Shown here piece by piece: positions 35,083-43,366 of a stretch of DNA of 64,000 bases; position 1 is the stretch's first letter; each line of letters opens with the position of its first letter. A model generated the notes under the pieces. It ran no database searches. It worked only from the letters and a program-made list of their open reading frames with translations, and was not told the DNA's origin. A program made the position numbers and the translations under genes. The DNA comes from Epibacterium sp. Ofav1-8. Lineage in GTDB: Bacteria > Pseudomonadota > Alphaproteobacteria > Rhodobacterales > Rhodobacteraceae. The stretch spans positions 62,001 through 126,000 of the forward strand of contig NZ_JAKRFD010000006.1 in NCBI RefSeq assembly GCF_022348185.1, written 5' to 3'.

Positions 35083-35883
35083 GTGACGGACTACAGGATC
35101 ATGGTGGCGCCCAATGGTGCCCGGCGTGGCAAGTCGGATCATGCGGCGCTTCCGATCACATCGCGGGAGTTGGCAGCGACCGCAGCGGAATGTCATCGCC
35201 TGGGCGCTCATCGTCTGCACATGCACGTGCGGGATCAGGATGGGTGTCACAGCCTTGATGCAGGCCTGTATCGCGAAGCACTGGCGGCAGTTGGCGCTGC
35301 CGCGCCCGGGATGGGGATCCAGATTACGACGGAGAGTGCCGGGATCTTTGACGTTGCGGCACAGTTGGCCTGTTTGGAGAGCTTGCGCCCGGCGGCGGCG
35401 TCGGTGTCGGTCCGGGAAATGGCACGGGACCGGGATCTTGCCCGGCGCGCCTATGCCGTGGCCGCAGAGGCGGGGACCGAGGTGCAGCACATCCTCTATA
35501 CGCCCGATTGCGTGGCACAGCTGACCCGCTGGTATCAGGACGGCACCGTGCCGGAGGATATGCGAGATGCGATCCTGGTTCTGGGTCAATATGCCAGCGG
35601 TCTGGAAGCCAGGCCGGACATGCTGCCCGCATTCCTTACTGAAATCGCGCCGCTGGAGCTGAACTGGACGCTCTGCGCCTTTGGTGGGGCCGAACATGCG
35701 TGCCTGTTGGCGGCGATCGAGGCCGGAGGGCAGGTGCGGATCGGGTTCGAAAACAGCCTTGGCGCGCAGGGGGCGCCCCCATGGGGGGACAATGCCGCCT
35801 CTGTTGCGGCCTTCATCGAGGCGGCGGCCGCGCGTGGCCATCGCCTTGCGCCCTTGGATACAGATTTGCGAGCCTCATCATGA
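35083..35883 (+). CDS. BKACE-family beta-keto acid cleavage enzyme
   Basis: A 266-residue protein of the DUF849/BKACE family (type member 3-keto-5-aminohexanoate cleavage enzyme Kce), which cleaves a beta-keto acid with acetyl-CoA to acetoacetate and a CoA thioester. Visible marks are VAPNGARRGKSDH at the start, ECHRLGAHRLHMHVRDQDG (zinc-binding His pair), ITTES, and RIGFENSLG near the end. The start codon is GTG with GGGAGA six bases upstream. The gene ends in an ATGA overlap with an aminotransferase gene and is divergent from tpa. At 266 residues it is somewhat short for the family. The substrate is unknown. Confidence 0.83.
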   Translation: MTDYRIMVAPNGARRGKSDHAALPITSRELAATAAECHRLGAHRLHMHVRDQDGCHSLDAGLYREALAAVGAAAPGMGIQITTESAGIFDVAAQLACLESLRPAAASVSVREMARDRDLARRAYAVAAEAGTEVQHILYTPDCVAQLTRWYQDGTVPEDMRDAILVLGQYASGLEARPDMLPAFLTEIAPLELNWTLCAFGGAEHACLLAAIEAGGQVRIGFENSLGAQGAPPWGDNAASVAAFIEAAAARGHRLAPLDTDLRASS

Positions 35884-37205
35884 GCCATGTTTTTCCACGC
35901 CATAGCAAGTCCACGCCGCCGGTCGCCGTCGCCGGAGATGGGTGCTATCTCATTGATGCCAATGGCAAACGCTACTTTGACGGCTCCGGCGGTGCGGCGG
36001 TCTCCTGCCTCGGCCATTCCGACGCCGCGGTGATCAGGGCCGTGCAGGATCAGGTGGCGCAATTGGCCTTTGCGCATACCGGCTTCATGACGTCTGAACC
36101 GGCGGAGGCGCTGGCGGATGTACTGATCTCGCAGGCGCCGGGGGCGCTTGACCGGGTCTACTTTGTCTCCGGCGGCTCTGAGGCGACCGAGGCGGCGATC
36201 AAACTGGCACGACAATACCACCTTGAGCGAGGTGAGCCGCAGCGCCGGCATCTGATTGCGCGGTGGCAGAGCTATCACGGGAATACGCTTGGTGCGCTTG
36301 CGGCGGGCGGGAATGCGTGGCGTCGGCGGCAGTTCGATCCCTTGCTGATCGGCGTGTCGCATATTGCGCCCTGCTATGAATATGGCGACCGGGCCGAGGG
36401 GGAGAGCAGCTTTGACTACGGTCAACGGGTGGCCAATGAACTGGAGACGGAAATCCTGCGGCTGGGGCCGGACACCGTGATGGCCTTCATGGCGGAACCG
36501 GTGGTCGGGGCGACACTGGGCGCGGTGCCGGCGGTCGAGGGGTATTTCAAACGTATCCGCGAGATCTGCGATCAATATGGCGTGCTGCTGATCCTTGACG
36601 AGGTCATGTGCGGCATGGGGCGCACCGGTCACTTGTTCGCTTGTGAGGCCGATGGGGTCGAACCGGATATTCTCTGCATCGCCAAAGGTCTTGGTGCGGG
36701 CTATCAGCCCATCGGCGCCATGCTCTGTACTGCCGCGATCTATGATGCGATCGCCGCGGGATCAGGGTTCTTCCAGCACGGGCACACCTATCTGGGTCAT
36801 CCGGTTGCAACCGCGGCCGGGCTGGCTGTGGTGACCCAGATGCTCGAACGCGACCTGATTGCCCGGTCTGCGCAGATGGGGGAGCGTCTGCAGGCCGCGC
36901 TGGTTGACCGGTTCGGGCAGCATCCCCATGTGGGCGACATCCGCGGTCGCGGTCTGTTTCGTGGCCTTGAATTGGTGCAGGACCGGGAAAGCAAGGCTCC
37001 GTTTGATCCTGCGCATGCTGTGGCGGCACGTGTTAAAAAGGCGGCCTTTGAGGCGGGGCTTATCTGCTATCCGATGGCGGGAACCCGCGACGGCCGCAGC
37101 GGCGACCATGTGCTGCTCGCCCCGCCTTTCATCATGACGGATGATCAGATCGACGAGGTGACGGACAAGCTCGCCGTGGCGCTGGAGCATGCATTGACTG
37201 TTTGA
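35880..37205 (+). CDS. class III PLP-dependent aminotransferase
   Basis: A 441-residue omega-aminotransferase. YFVSGGSEATEAAIKLARQYH binds the PLP phosphate, LLILDEVMCGMGRTGHLFACE contains the PLP Asp, and ILCIAKGLGAGYQPIGAML contains the Schiff-base Lys. The C-terminus has RGRGLFRGLELV. Members act on beta- and omega-amino acids, taurine-like amines and diamines. It is translationally coupled to the BKACE gene, so it likely makes the keto acid that BKACE cleaves, or uses its amine product. It resembles Tpa in family only; the two are not near-duplicates. Confidence 0.88.
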   Translation: MSHVFPRHSKSTPPVAVAGDGCYLIDANGKRYFDGSGGAAVSCLGHSDAAVIRAVQDQVAQLAFAHTGFMTSEPAEALADVLISQAPGALDRVYFVSGGSEATEAAIKLARQYHLERGEPQRRHLIARWQSYHGNTLGALAAGGNAWRRRQFDPLLIGVSHIAPCYEYGDRAEGESSFDYGQRVANELETEILRLGPDTVMAFMAEPVVGATLGAVPAVEGYFKRIREICDQYGVLLILDEVMCGMGRTGHLFACEADGVEPDILCIAKGLGAGYQPIGAMLCTAAIYDAIAAGSGFFQHGHTYLGHPVATAAGLAVVTQMLERDLIARSAQMGERLQAALVDRFGQHPHVGDIRGRGLFRGLELVQDRESKAPFDPAHAVAARVKKAAFEAGLICYPMAGTRDGRSGDHVLLAPPFIMTDDQIDEVTDKLAVALEHALTV

Positions 37206-37209
37206 ACGC

Positions 37210-37240
37210 CCTTCGGGCTGGCGGTGACGCCGCCCGAAGG
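37210..37240. terminator. hairpin between convergent aminotransferase and rfbA genes
   Basis: CCTTCGGGC pairs with GCCCGAAGG, with an inner GGCG-GTGA-CGCC stem and one bulged T. It begins five bases after the aminotransferase stop. There is no long T-run; it probably serves both convergent genes. Confidence 0.6.
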
Positions 37241-37248
37241 AGGGATCG

Positions 37249-38118
37249 TCAGAGCAGCCGGTTCAAATAAGTGCCATAGCTGTTTTTCTTGAACAAGTCC
37301 GCCCGATCTGCCAGCGCGTCCCGGCTGATCCAGCCCGCATGATAGGCGATTTCCTCCAGACAACCGGTCTGCAGGCCCTGACGCTCGTGCAAGGTGCGTA
37401 CAAAATTGCTCGCATCAAGAAGGCTGCCATGGGTGCCGGTGTCAAGCCAGGCATAGCCGCGCCCCATGGTTTCGACCGAGAGGGTGCCGTCGTCGAGATA
37501 CATCTGCAAAAGATCGGTGATCTCCAGCTCGCCCCGAGCGGAGGGCTGGACCTCCTTGGCACGTTGCGGCGCCGTGCCATCCAGAAAATAGAGCCCCGTT
37601 ACCGCGTAATTCGACGGCGGCACTTCGGGTTTTTCAATGATCTGCTGCGCCCGCCCTTCGCCATCAAAGGAGACCACGCCGTAGCGCTCGGGATCGGAGA
37701 CGTGATAGCCAAAGACGGTGCCGCCCACCTCCTTGGCATCTGCTGCCGCCAGAAGGCTCGGCAACCCATGACCAAAAAAGACGTTATCGCCCAGCACCAG
37801 CGCTGAGGGCGCGCCCGCGAGGAACTCTTCGGCCAGAATAAAGGCCTGCGCCAGACCATCGGGGCTGGGCTGCTCCACATAGGTCAGGCTGACGCCCCAT
37901 TGGCTGCCATCCCCCAGCAGGCGCTTGAACTGATCAGCGTCTTGCGGCGTGGTGATGACGCAGATCTCGCGAATACCTGCAAGCATCAGCACGGAGATCG
38001 GATAATAGATCATCGGTTTGTCATACAGCGGCAGGAGCTGCTTTGAGACAGCCATGGTGATCGGATAAAGCCGGGTGCCGGAGCCTCCGGCCAGAATAAT
38101 ACCTTTGCGCTGCGTCAC
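37249..38118 (-). CDS. rfbA: glucose-1-phosphate thymidylyltransferase
   Basis: A 289-residue nucleotidyltransferase making dTDP-glucose from glucose 1-phosphate and dTTP, the first step of dTDP-L-rhamnose synthesis. The N-terminus [35 protein letters not shown] carries the GGxGTRL and Lys motifs. [10 protein letters not shown] binds metal, and [10 protein letters not shown] and [11 protein letters not shown] follow. The start is GTG at 38118, overlapping the rfbD stop by four bases (GTGA); a longer frame upstream has no family sequence. It is last in the rfb operon. Confidence 0.93.
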   Translation of the reverse strand: MTQRKGIILAGGSGTRLYPITMAVSKQLLPLYDKPMIYYPISVLMLAGIREICVITTPQDADQFKRLLGDGSQWGVSLTYVEQPSPDGLAQAFILAEEFLAGAPSALVLGDNVFFGHGLPSLLAAADAKEVGGTVFGYHVSDPERYGVVSFDGEGRAQQIIEKPEVPPSNYAVTGLYFLDGTAPQRAKEVQPSARGELEITDLLQMYLDDGTLSVETMGRGYAWLDTGTHGSLLDASNFVRTLHERQGLQTGCLEEIAYHAGWISRDALADRADLFKKNSYGTYLNRLL

Positions 38119-38960
38119 TCTGCGAGCTCCTTTAAAATATCCTGCAAACCGCTGCGCCAGTCGGGCTGCGGGATGCCAAAAACAGTCTCTAACGTGGTGC
38201 AATCCAGCCGTGAGTTCAGTGGCCGCACCGCCGGGGTTGGATAGTCGGATGTGGGGATATCCGCCACTTCGCAGGCCAGATTGCTTTGGGCAAAGATCTC
38301 TGCGGCAAAGCCTGCCCAGCTGACATATGGCGCGCCCTGCAGGTGGTAGATGCCGGATTTTGCAGGCTCCGCACGCAGCTGCCCTGCCATCTCGACACAG
38401 GCCCGTGCGATGTCACGCGCGGGCGTTGGCGCACCGATCTGATCGCCGACAATCGTCAAACGATCCCGTTCCGCACCAAGGCGCAGCATGGTCTTGACGA
38501 AATTATTGCCATGGGCCGAGACCACCCAAGAGGTGCGCAGGATCGCATAAGTCCCGCCCGCCGCGATCACCGCCTCTTCGCCTGCGCGTTTGCTGCGGCC
38601 ATAGGCATTGGGCGGCGCCACCGGATCAGCCGTCTGCCAAGCCGCCGTGCCACTGCCCGCAAAGACATAATCGGTCGAGATATGGACAAAGGGAATGCCC
38701 GCCTGCACGCAGGCCGCCGCCATCGCACCGGGGGCCGCGCCATTGATGACGGTGGCCAGTTCTTCCTCAGATTCGGCCTTATCAACCGCCGTATAGGCCG
38801 CGGCATTGATCACCGCCTGCGGGCTGATCTCCCGAATGAGCGCCGCACAAGCCCCGGGGTCCGACAGATCCGCACGCGCACGCCCCACAGAGATCACCCC
38901 CTCAAAGCGCGCCAATTCCCGCGCCACTTGCCCGGTTGCGCCAAACACAAGGATGCTCAT
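38115..38960 (-). CDS. rfbD: dTDP-4-dehydrorhamnose reductase
   Basis: A 281-residue short-chain dehydrogenase. [16 protein letters not shown] binds [26 protein letters not shown] and [10 protein letters not shown] follow, and the catalytic YxxxK is in [11 protein letters not shown]. It makes dTDP-L-rhamnose from the 4-keto intermediate of RfbC. The start at 38960 (MSILVFG) is chosen over the ATG 27 bases upstream because it fits the family start and has GAAGGGGCGG before it. That ribosome-binding stretch is supplied by an intergenic repeat. Confidence 0.93.
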   Translation of the reverse strand: MSILVFGATGQVARELARFEGVISVGRARADLSDPGACAALIREISPQAVINAAAYTAVDKAESEEELATVINGAAPGAMAAACVQAGIPFVHISTDYVFAGSGTAAWQTADPVAPPNAYGRSKRAGEEAVIAAGGTYAILRTSWVVSAHGNNFVKTMLRLGAERDRLTIVGDQIGAPTPARDIARACVEMAGQLRAEPAKSGIYHLQGAPYVSWAGFAAEIFAQSNLACEVADIPTSDYPTPAVRPLNSRLDCTTLETVFGIPQPDWRSGLQDILKELAE

Positions 38961-38965
38961 ATCCG

Positions 38966-39028
38966 CCCCTTCTTCATCTTTTCCCAAATACCTCCGCCGG
39001 AGGCCCCTGCCCGCACGGGCAGGTCTTA
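38966..39028 (-). repeat. hairpin plus TATTT-type intergenic repeat
   Basis: On the minus strand: CTGCCCG-TG-CGGGCAG, then CCTCCG-GCGGAGG, TATTTGGGAAAAGATGAAG and AAGGGG. It mirrors the repeat at 21401-21446. It lies in the sense direction between rfbB and rfbD and provides the purine-rich leader of rfbD. Confidence 0.55.
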
Positions 39029-40078
39029 TGCCTTAACGCCCAGACGCTCGCCCACGCCCTTGCGGGACTGAAGTGCGCGCCACCAGTCCTCATTGTCGAG
39101 ATACCATTGCACGGTTTTCGCCAGACCTTCCTCGACGGTCACCGACGGCCGCCAACCCAGCTCCTCGCGGATACGGGAGGGATCAATCGCATAGCGCGCA
39201 TCATGGCCGGGGCGGTCGGTCACAAAGGTGATCTGCTCTTTATAGGAGGCCCCGTCGCCGCGCGGGCGCTTGTCATCAAGGATCGCACAGAGTGTTTCGA
39301 CCAGCTCAAGGTTGGTGCGCTCATTCTCGCCGCCCACATTATAGCTGCGCCCGTTTTCGCCCTTCTGCAACACCAGCAACAGCGCATCGGCGTGATCTTC
39401 CACATAGAGCCAGTCGCGAATGTTGGAGCCATCGCCATAGATCGGCAGGGCCTTACCGGCGAGCGCATTCAAAATCACCACCGGGATGAGTTTTTCCGGG
39501 AAGTGAAAGGGTCCGTAGTTGTTGGAGCAATTGGTCAGCACCACCGGCAGCCCATAGGTCTCATGCCAGGCACGCACCAGATGATCGCTCGAGGCTTTGG
39601 AGGCCGAATAGGGCGAGCGCGGATCATAGGCGGTCTCTTCCGTGAACATCACCGATTTATCGGCCGGCAGGCTGCCATAGACCTCATCGGTCGAGATATG
39701 ATGAAAGCGGAAATGGGCAGGTTTGCCCACCGCCACCCAGAATTTGCGCGCGGCTTCGAGCATGTTGAAAGTGCCGGTCACATTGGTCTCGATGAAATCA
39801 CCGGGCCCATCAATCGAGCGGTCCACATGGCTCTCGGCGGCCAGATGCATCACCGCATCCGGCGCATGCAGCGCAAAGATCTTGTCCAACGCCGCGCGGT
39901 CGCGGATGTCGGCCTGCTCAAACGCATAGCGTGGGCTGTCGGCGACACTGGCGACATTGTCCAGACAGGCCGCATAGGTCAGCGCATCCACATTGACCAC
40001 TTCATGGCCCGCCGTGATCGCCTGGCGCACCACTGCTGAGCCAATAAACCCTGCTCCACCCGTCACCAATATCTTCAT
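39026..40078 (-). CDS. rfbB: dTDP-glucose 4,6-dehydratase
   Basis: A 350-residue extended short-chain dehydrogenase that turns dTDP-glucose into dTDP-4-keto-6-deoxyglucose. [20 protein letters not shown] binds [25 protein letters not shown] is the family signature, the catalytic Tyr-Lys pair is in [20 protein letters not shown], and [15 protein letters not shown] follows. A GGAG site lies upstream. It is third in the rfb operon. Confidence 0.95.
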   Translation of the reverse strand: MKILVTGGAGFIGSAVVRQAITAGHEVVNVDALTYAACLDNVASVADSPRYAFEQADIRDRAALDKIFALHAPDAVMHLAAESHVDRSIDGPGDFIETNVTGTFNMLEAARKFWVAVGKPAHFRFHHISTDEVYGSLPADKSVMFTEETAYDPRSPYSASKASSDHLVRAWHETYGLPVVLTNCSNNYGPFHFPEKLIPVVILNALAGKALPIYGDGSNIRDWLYVEDHADALLLVLQKGENGRSYNVGGENERTNLELVETLCAILDDKRPRGDGASYKEQITFVTDRPGHDARYAIDPSRIREELGWRPSVTVEEGLAKTVQWYLDNEDWWRALQSRKGVGERLGVKA

Positions 40079-40145
40079 ATGTCCCGCTCCTCGCCTCGTG
40101 ATGCTGTTTCATGCTCGGCCAGCCACGTGACCGGGGCTTTGTGTC

Positions 40146-41267
40146 TTATGGCCTGGATCGACCCCGCGCTGCAACGCGTCCAAAGGGTTTGTTGCGCAAC
40201 CGGAAGAAGTGGCTTTCGTAGTAGCGAAAGCTCACCTCCGCAAGCGCCAGCGTGCCGCCCCAATACAGCAGGATGAAAGCGATGCTGTCCTGTGCCAGGT
40301 TCAGGCGTCCGGCCATGATTGTCACCACGTGCAGCACCATGAGGTGCAGCAGGTAGATGCCGTAGCTTACGGTTCCGATGCGGGCCAGCGGACGCAGACG
40401 AAGCAATGGATGAAGCCAGCCTTCTTCGTGCAGGACCAGGGTTGCGAGCCAAGTGGTCATGGCTAGATGCACCAGAAAATAGGGCCAACCGGCCAGGACC
40501 TGTGGCAAGAGGCCAAACAGTAGCAATAACAGCATCAGCAGGCAAAGCAGCGCAGCGGCGGGCGCGCAAAACAAGCGCCACAGCATCGCGAACCCGCGTG
40601 GCTGATGCAGCATCAGGGCCAAACCCGCGCCCATCAGAAGCGGTGCGTAGGTGGCATCCGGAAGATGCACGTGCAGGGGCCCCCAGGAAAACGCACGGAT
40701 GCCAAAGATCTCCAGTGCTCCCGTCACCGCGACAACATTCACAAGCACACCGAGGCCGAGGGCCCAGCCCCAGAGACGTTGCGGAAGACAGATCATCGCC
40801 AGGGGCCAGATCAGATAGAACTGCTCCTCCATCGACAGCGACCAGGTGGGATAGAGCGTTGGAATGTGATCGGTGAGAAAATTGGCGAAAAACAGATAAT
40901 AGGCGGGCCAGAGCTGGAGCGTTTCGGCATGGCCGCGCCAGAACAGGAAATAGGATCCGGCGAGCGTCACCACCAGGTAGTAAAGCGGCAGGATGCGCAG
41001 GGCGCGTCGCCAGAAGAACCCGCGCAGCGAAATCGTCCCGTCCCGATCCCGCTCCCGAAGGAGCAATGTGGTAATCAAGAAACCGGAGATCACAAAAAAC
41101 AGGTCTACCCCGAGAAACCCCCGGGACCAAGGTCCACTGCCCTGCGCCAATGCGCTGTGATGGATCAGAACCGCCAGGATCGCCAGCGCCCGCAAGCCGT
41201 CGAGCGCCCCAAAGCGGGTCCGCTCCAGATAGGCGCGATGGGCTTGGGACGCGGTCAGGGCTTGCAT
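40146..41267 (-). CDS. acyltransferase 3 family membrane protein
   Basis: A 373-residue integral membrane O-acyltransferase. The early motif GALDGLRALAILAVLIHHSA carries the catalytic His, followed by GFLGVDLFFVISGFLIT and FWRRALRILPLYYLVV. About ten helices follow, with PTWSLSMEEQFYLIWPL in the middle. Such proteins acetylate or succinylate surface polysaccharide sugars. It lies between rfbC (gap of five bases) and rfbB, so it probably modifies rhamnose-containing glycan; the acceptor is unknown. Its Arg-rich tail (ARGRSRP) is not conserved in the family as I know it. Confidence 0.9.
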   Translation of the reverse strand: MQALTASQAHRAYLERTRFGALDGLRALAILAVLIHHSALAQGSGPWSRGFLGVDLFFVISGFLITTLLLRERDRDGTISLRGFFWRRALRILPLYYLVVTLAGSYFLFWRGHAETLQLWPAYYLFFANFLTDHIPTLYPTWSLSMEEQFYLIWPLAMICLPQRLWGWALGLGVLVNVVAVTGALEIFGIRAFSWGPLHVHLPDATYAPLLMGAGLALMLHQPRGFAMLWRLFCAPAAALLCLLMLLLLLFGLLPQVLAGWPYFLVHLAMTTWLATLVLHEEGWLHPLLRLRPLARIGTVSYGIYLLHLMVLHVVTIMAGRLNLAQDSIAFILLYWGGTLALAEVSFRYYESHFFRLRNKPFGRVAARGRSRP

Positions 41268-41272
41268 GGGAA

Positions 41273-41821
41273 TCAGAAGGTGAAGGGGGTTTGGAACTCT
41301 GCCAGCGCCGGTGCGGCTGTGTCCTTCTCAGACAGGATCGGCTGGCCGGAAAACCCCCAGTCAATGCCGCAGCTGTCCCAGCGCACGGCACCGTCACATT
41401 CGGGCGCGTAGTAGTCGGTGCATTTATAGATGATCTCGGTCATCGGCGCGCGGGTGATGAACCCGTGCAGGAATCCTTTGGGCACCAGCATCTGCCGCCC
41501 GTTCTCCGCCGTCAGCTCCACCCCGACCCAGTCTCCGTAGGTGGGAGAGCCCTTGCGGATGTCGACCACTACATCAAACAACGCGCCCTGACCGCAGCGT
41601 ACCAGTTTGTCCTGGGCATGGGGCGGGGCCTGAAAATGCAGGCCGCGAATGGTGCCGACCTCGGCCGACATGGAGTGATTGTCCTGCACGAAGTCCAGAT
41701 CGATCCCATGCGCTTCCATCCGCTTGCGGTTCCAGCTCTCGGAGAAGAACCCGCGGGCATCGCCAAAGCGCTGCGGGGTGATAATCTTCACGCCCGGGAG
41801 GGCCGTGTCTTCAATCTGCAT
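41273..41821 (-). CDS. rfbC: dTDP-4-dehydrorhamnose 3,5-epimerase
   Basis: A 182-residue cupin epimerase of the rhamnose pathway. Family marks are PQRFGDARGFFSESWN, FVQDNHSMSAEVGTIRGLHFQ (active-site His), LFDVVVDIRKGSPTYG (catalytic Asp) and VPKGFLHGF. The start at 41821 (MQIEDTALPGVKIITP) is the normal family start; the open frame further upstream is not. It is first in the five-gene rhamnose operon, so the promoter should lie in 41822-42087. Confidence 0.94.
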   Translation of the reverse strand: MQIEDTALPGVKIITPQRFGDARGFFSESWNRKRMEAHGIDLDFVQDNHSMSAEVGTIRGLHFQAPPHAQDKLVRCGQGALFDVVVDIRKGSPTYGDWVGVELTAENGRQMLVPKGFLHGFITRAPMTEIIYKCTDYYAPECDGAVRWDSCGIDWGFSGQPILSEKDTAAPALAEFQTPFTF

Positions 41822-42171
41822 CCAGTGATCTCGCTCTTTGGCTTTGGGCGTTCTTGTGCTGCGACATTGAGGCGGATACCGGGTGCAACGAGGGCGGGGC
41901 CATTTTTCGTGCGCACGGTGCGTCTGCGGCAGGGTGATTTGAGTTGTATCAGAATTGTTGGGTCTCTCAAGAGAGCTGATAAGACCCTTGAACATGCCGG
42001 TCGGGGCATTGCAGCAGATGCACACTCCGCGCGCGCCCCCTGTCACGCGGCTTTGATTGTATCGAGAACACTCCCGATCATTGCACCGTGGTACGTTCGT
42101 GTACCACTATGCTGCGGGCGCGGGACGGGCGCGGTATCGGCGCGGTGGTCACAGAACAAAGGACGATGATA
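41822..42171. promoter_or_regulatory. divergent promoter region with palindrome at 42088-42107
   Basis: This 350-base gap separates rfbC from the threonine aldolase gene. Its clearest element is GTGGTACGTTCGTGTACCAC (42088-42107), a 7-base inverted repeat with a 6-base spacer, 65 bases before the aldolase start. A GntR- or LacI-type site is possible, but no regulator gene lies beside it. Promoter elements for rfbC cannot be fixed. Confidence 0.5.
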
Positions 42172-43221
42172 ATGAGCCAGTATACCCAAATTTCCGGTTT
42201 GTCCGGGGTCGGCGCGACGTGCGATCTGCGCAGCGATACGGTCACCCGTCCCGATGCCGGCATGCGTGCGGCCATGGCGGATGCAGAGGTTGGCGATGAC
42301 GTCTACGGAGAAGATCCAACGCTCAACCGTTTGGAGCAGAGCCTGGCGGAACGGGCGGGCAAGGAGGCGGCCTTGTTCTTGCCGACGGGCACCCAAAGCA
42401 ACCTCGTTGCCATGCTGGCCCATTGCGGGCGCGGTGAAGAGGTGATCACCGGGCGCGATTATCACGTCTACAAATATGAGGCAGGCGGTGCCTCGGCGCT
42501 GGGTGGGATTATTCTTGATCCGCTGAAGGTCTCTGCGGATGGCGGGTTGGACCCTGCTGATATCGCCGCTGCGGTTAAAGAAGATGACTCGCACCATCCG
42601 ATGTCGCGGCTGTTGTCATTGGAAAACACTCATAACGGCAAGGCAGTGTCGCTCGCACGCCTTGATGCCTGTATCGCCCCGGCCCGCGAGGCGGGATTGT
42701 CGGTGCATCTGGATGGAGCACGGGTGTTTAATGCAGTGACAGAACTGGGGTGTGATCTGGCTGAGATTGCCAAACGCTTTGACAGTGTCTCCATCTGCCT
42801 GTCCAAAGGGCTCGGGGCACCTGTCGGGTCTGTACTGGTGGGGCCGAAGGATCTGATCACGCGGGCGCGCCGTTTGCGCAAAATGGTGGGCGGCGGCATG
42901 CGTCAGGCCGGTGTACTGGCAGCGGCGGGGCTTTATGCGCTGGATCACAATGTGACCCGGCTTGCCGAGGATCATGCAAGGGCGGCCGCGCTCGCTGAAA
43001 CCCTGCGCGCATTGGGGGCAGGTGCCGTCGATCACAATACCAACATGGTCTTCTTCACCCCCGCCGATGGTGACAACGCGGCGCTGGGCGTGGTCCTGGC
43101 CAAAGCGGGTGTGGTCCTCTCTGCTGGGGGCTCCGGGGCCATCCGCATGGTACTGCACAAGGACGTCACCAGCGAGGGATTTGATGCGACCCTTGCCGCG
43201 CTCAAATCCTATTTTAGCTAA
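42172..43221 (+). CDS. low-specificity threonine aldolase
   Basis: A 349-residue PLP enzyme of the beta-eliminating lyase fold, cleaving threonine or a 3-hydroxy amino acid to glycine and an aldehyde. Marks are CDLRSDTVTRPDAGMRAAMADAEVGDDVYGEDPTLNRLE at the start, FLPTGTQSNLVAM, LSLENTHNGKAVSL, LSVHLDGARVFNA (PLP Asp) and SICLSKGLGAPVGS (Schiff-base Lys). The ATG at 42172 is preferred since AAAGGACG is correctly spaced; an ATG six bases earlier also exists. Stereospecificity (L or L-allo) cannot be seen. Confidence 0.92.
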   Translation: MSQYTQISGLSGVGATCDLRSDTVTRPDAGMRAAMADAEVGDDVYGEDPTLNRLEQSLAERAGKEAALFLPTGTQSNLVAMLAHCGRGEEVITGRDYHVYKYEAGGASALGGIILDPLKVSADGGLDPADIAAAVKEDDSHHPMSRLLSLENTHNGKAVSLARLDACIAPAREAGLSVHLDGARVFNAVTELGCDLAEIAKRFDSVSICLSKGLGAPVGSVLVGPKDLITRARRLRKMVGGGMRQAGVLAAAGLYALDHNVTRLAEDHARAAALAETLRALGAGAVDHNTNMVFFTPADGDNAALGVVLAKAGVVLSAGGSGAIRMVLHKDVTSEGFDATLAALKSYFS

Positions 43222-43239
43222 GGTCTGGTACGGGGTGGG

Positions 43240-43319
43240 GGGGGCGCTCCCGCCCCCGATCCAAGCAGCAATAGCTGCTCTGCTCGGCGTTGGGCCCGGC
43301 GCCGCGCCAAAGGCGCGGC
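43240..43319 (+). repeat. three-hairpin repeat, copy 4
   Basis: The core GGGGGCGCTCCCGCC (43240-43254) is followed by the hairpin AGCAGC-AATA-GCTGCT (43264-43279) and GTTGGGCCCGGCGCCGCGC from 43289. The inner part GCCGCGCC-AAA-GGCGCGGC forms a stem. It lies 18 bases past the aldolase stop and before the broken PEP mutase-like gene. Confidence 0.7.
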
Positions 43320-43366
43320 GGGTCACGCCTGACGCTGAACGACGTGTTACCGCCGCCAGCGGGGTC

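Noticed and set aside
35880-37205. Second copy of tpa
   Set aside because: Same family, but the Tpa N-terminal signature is missing and the sequence around the active site differs; coupling to BKACE points to another substrate.
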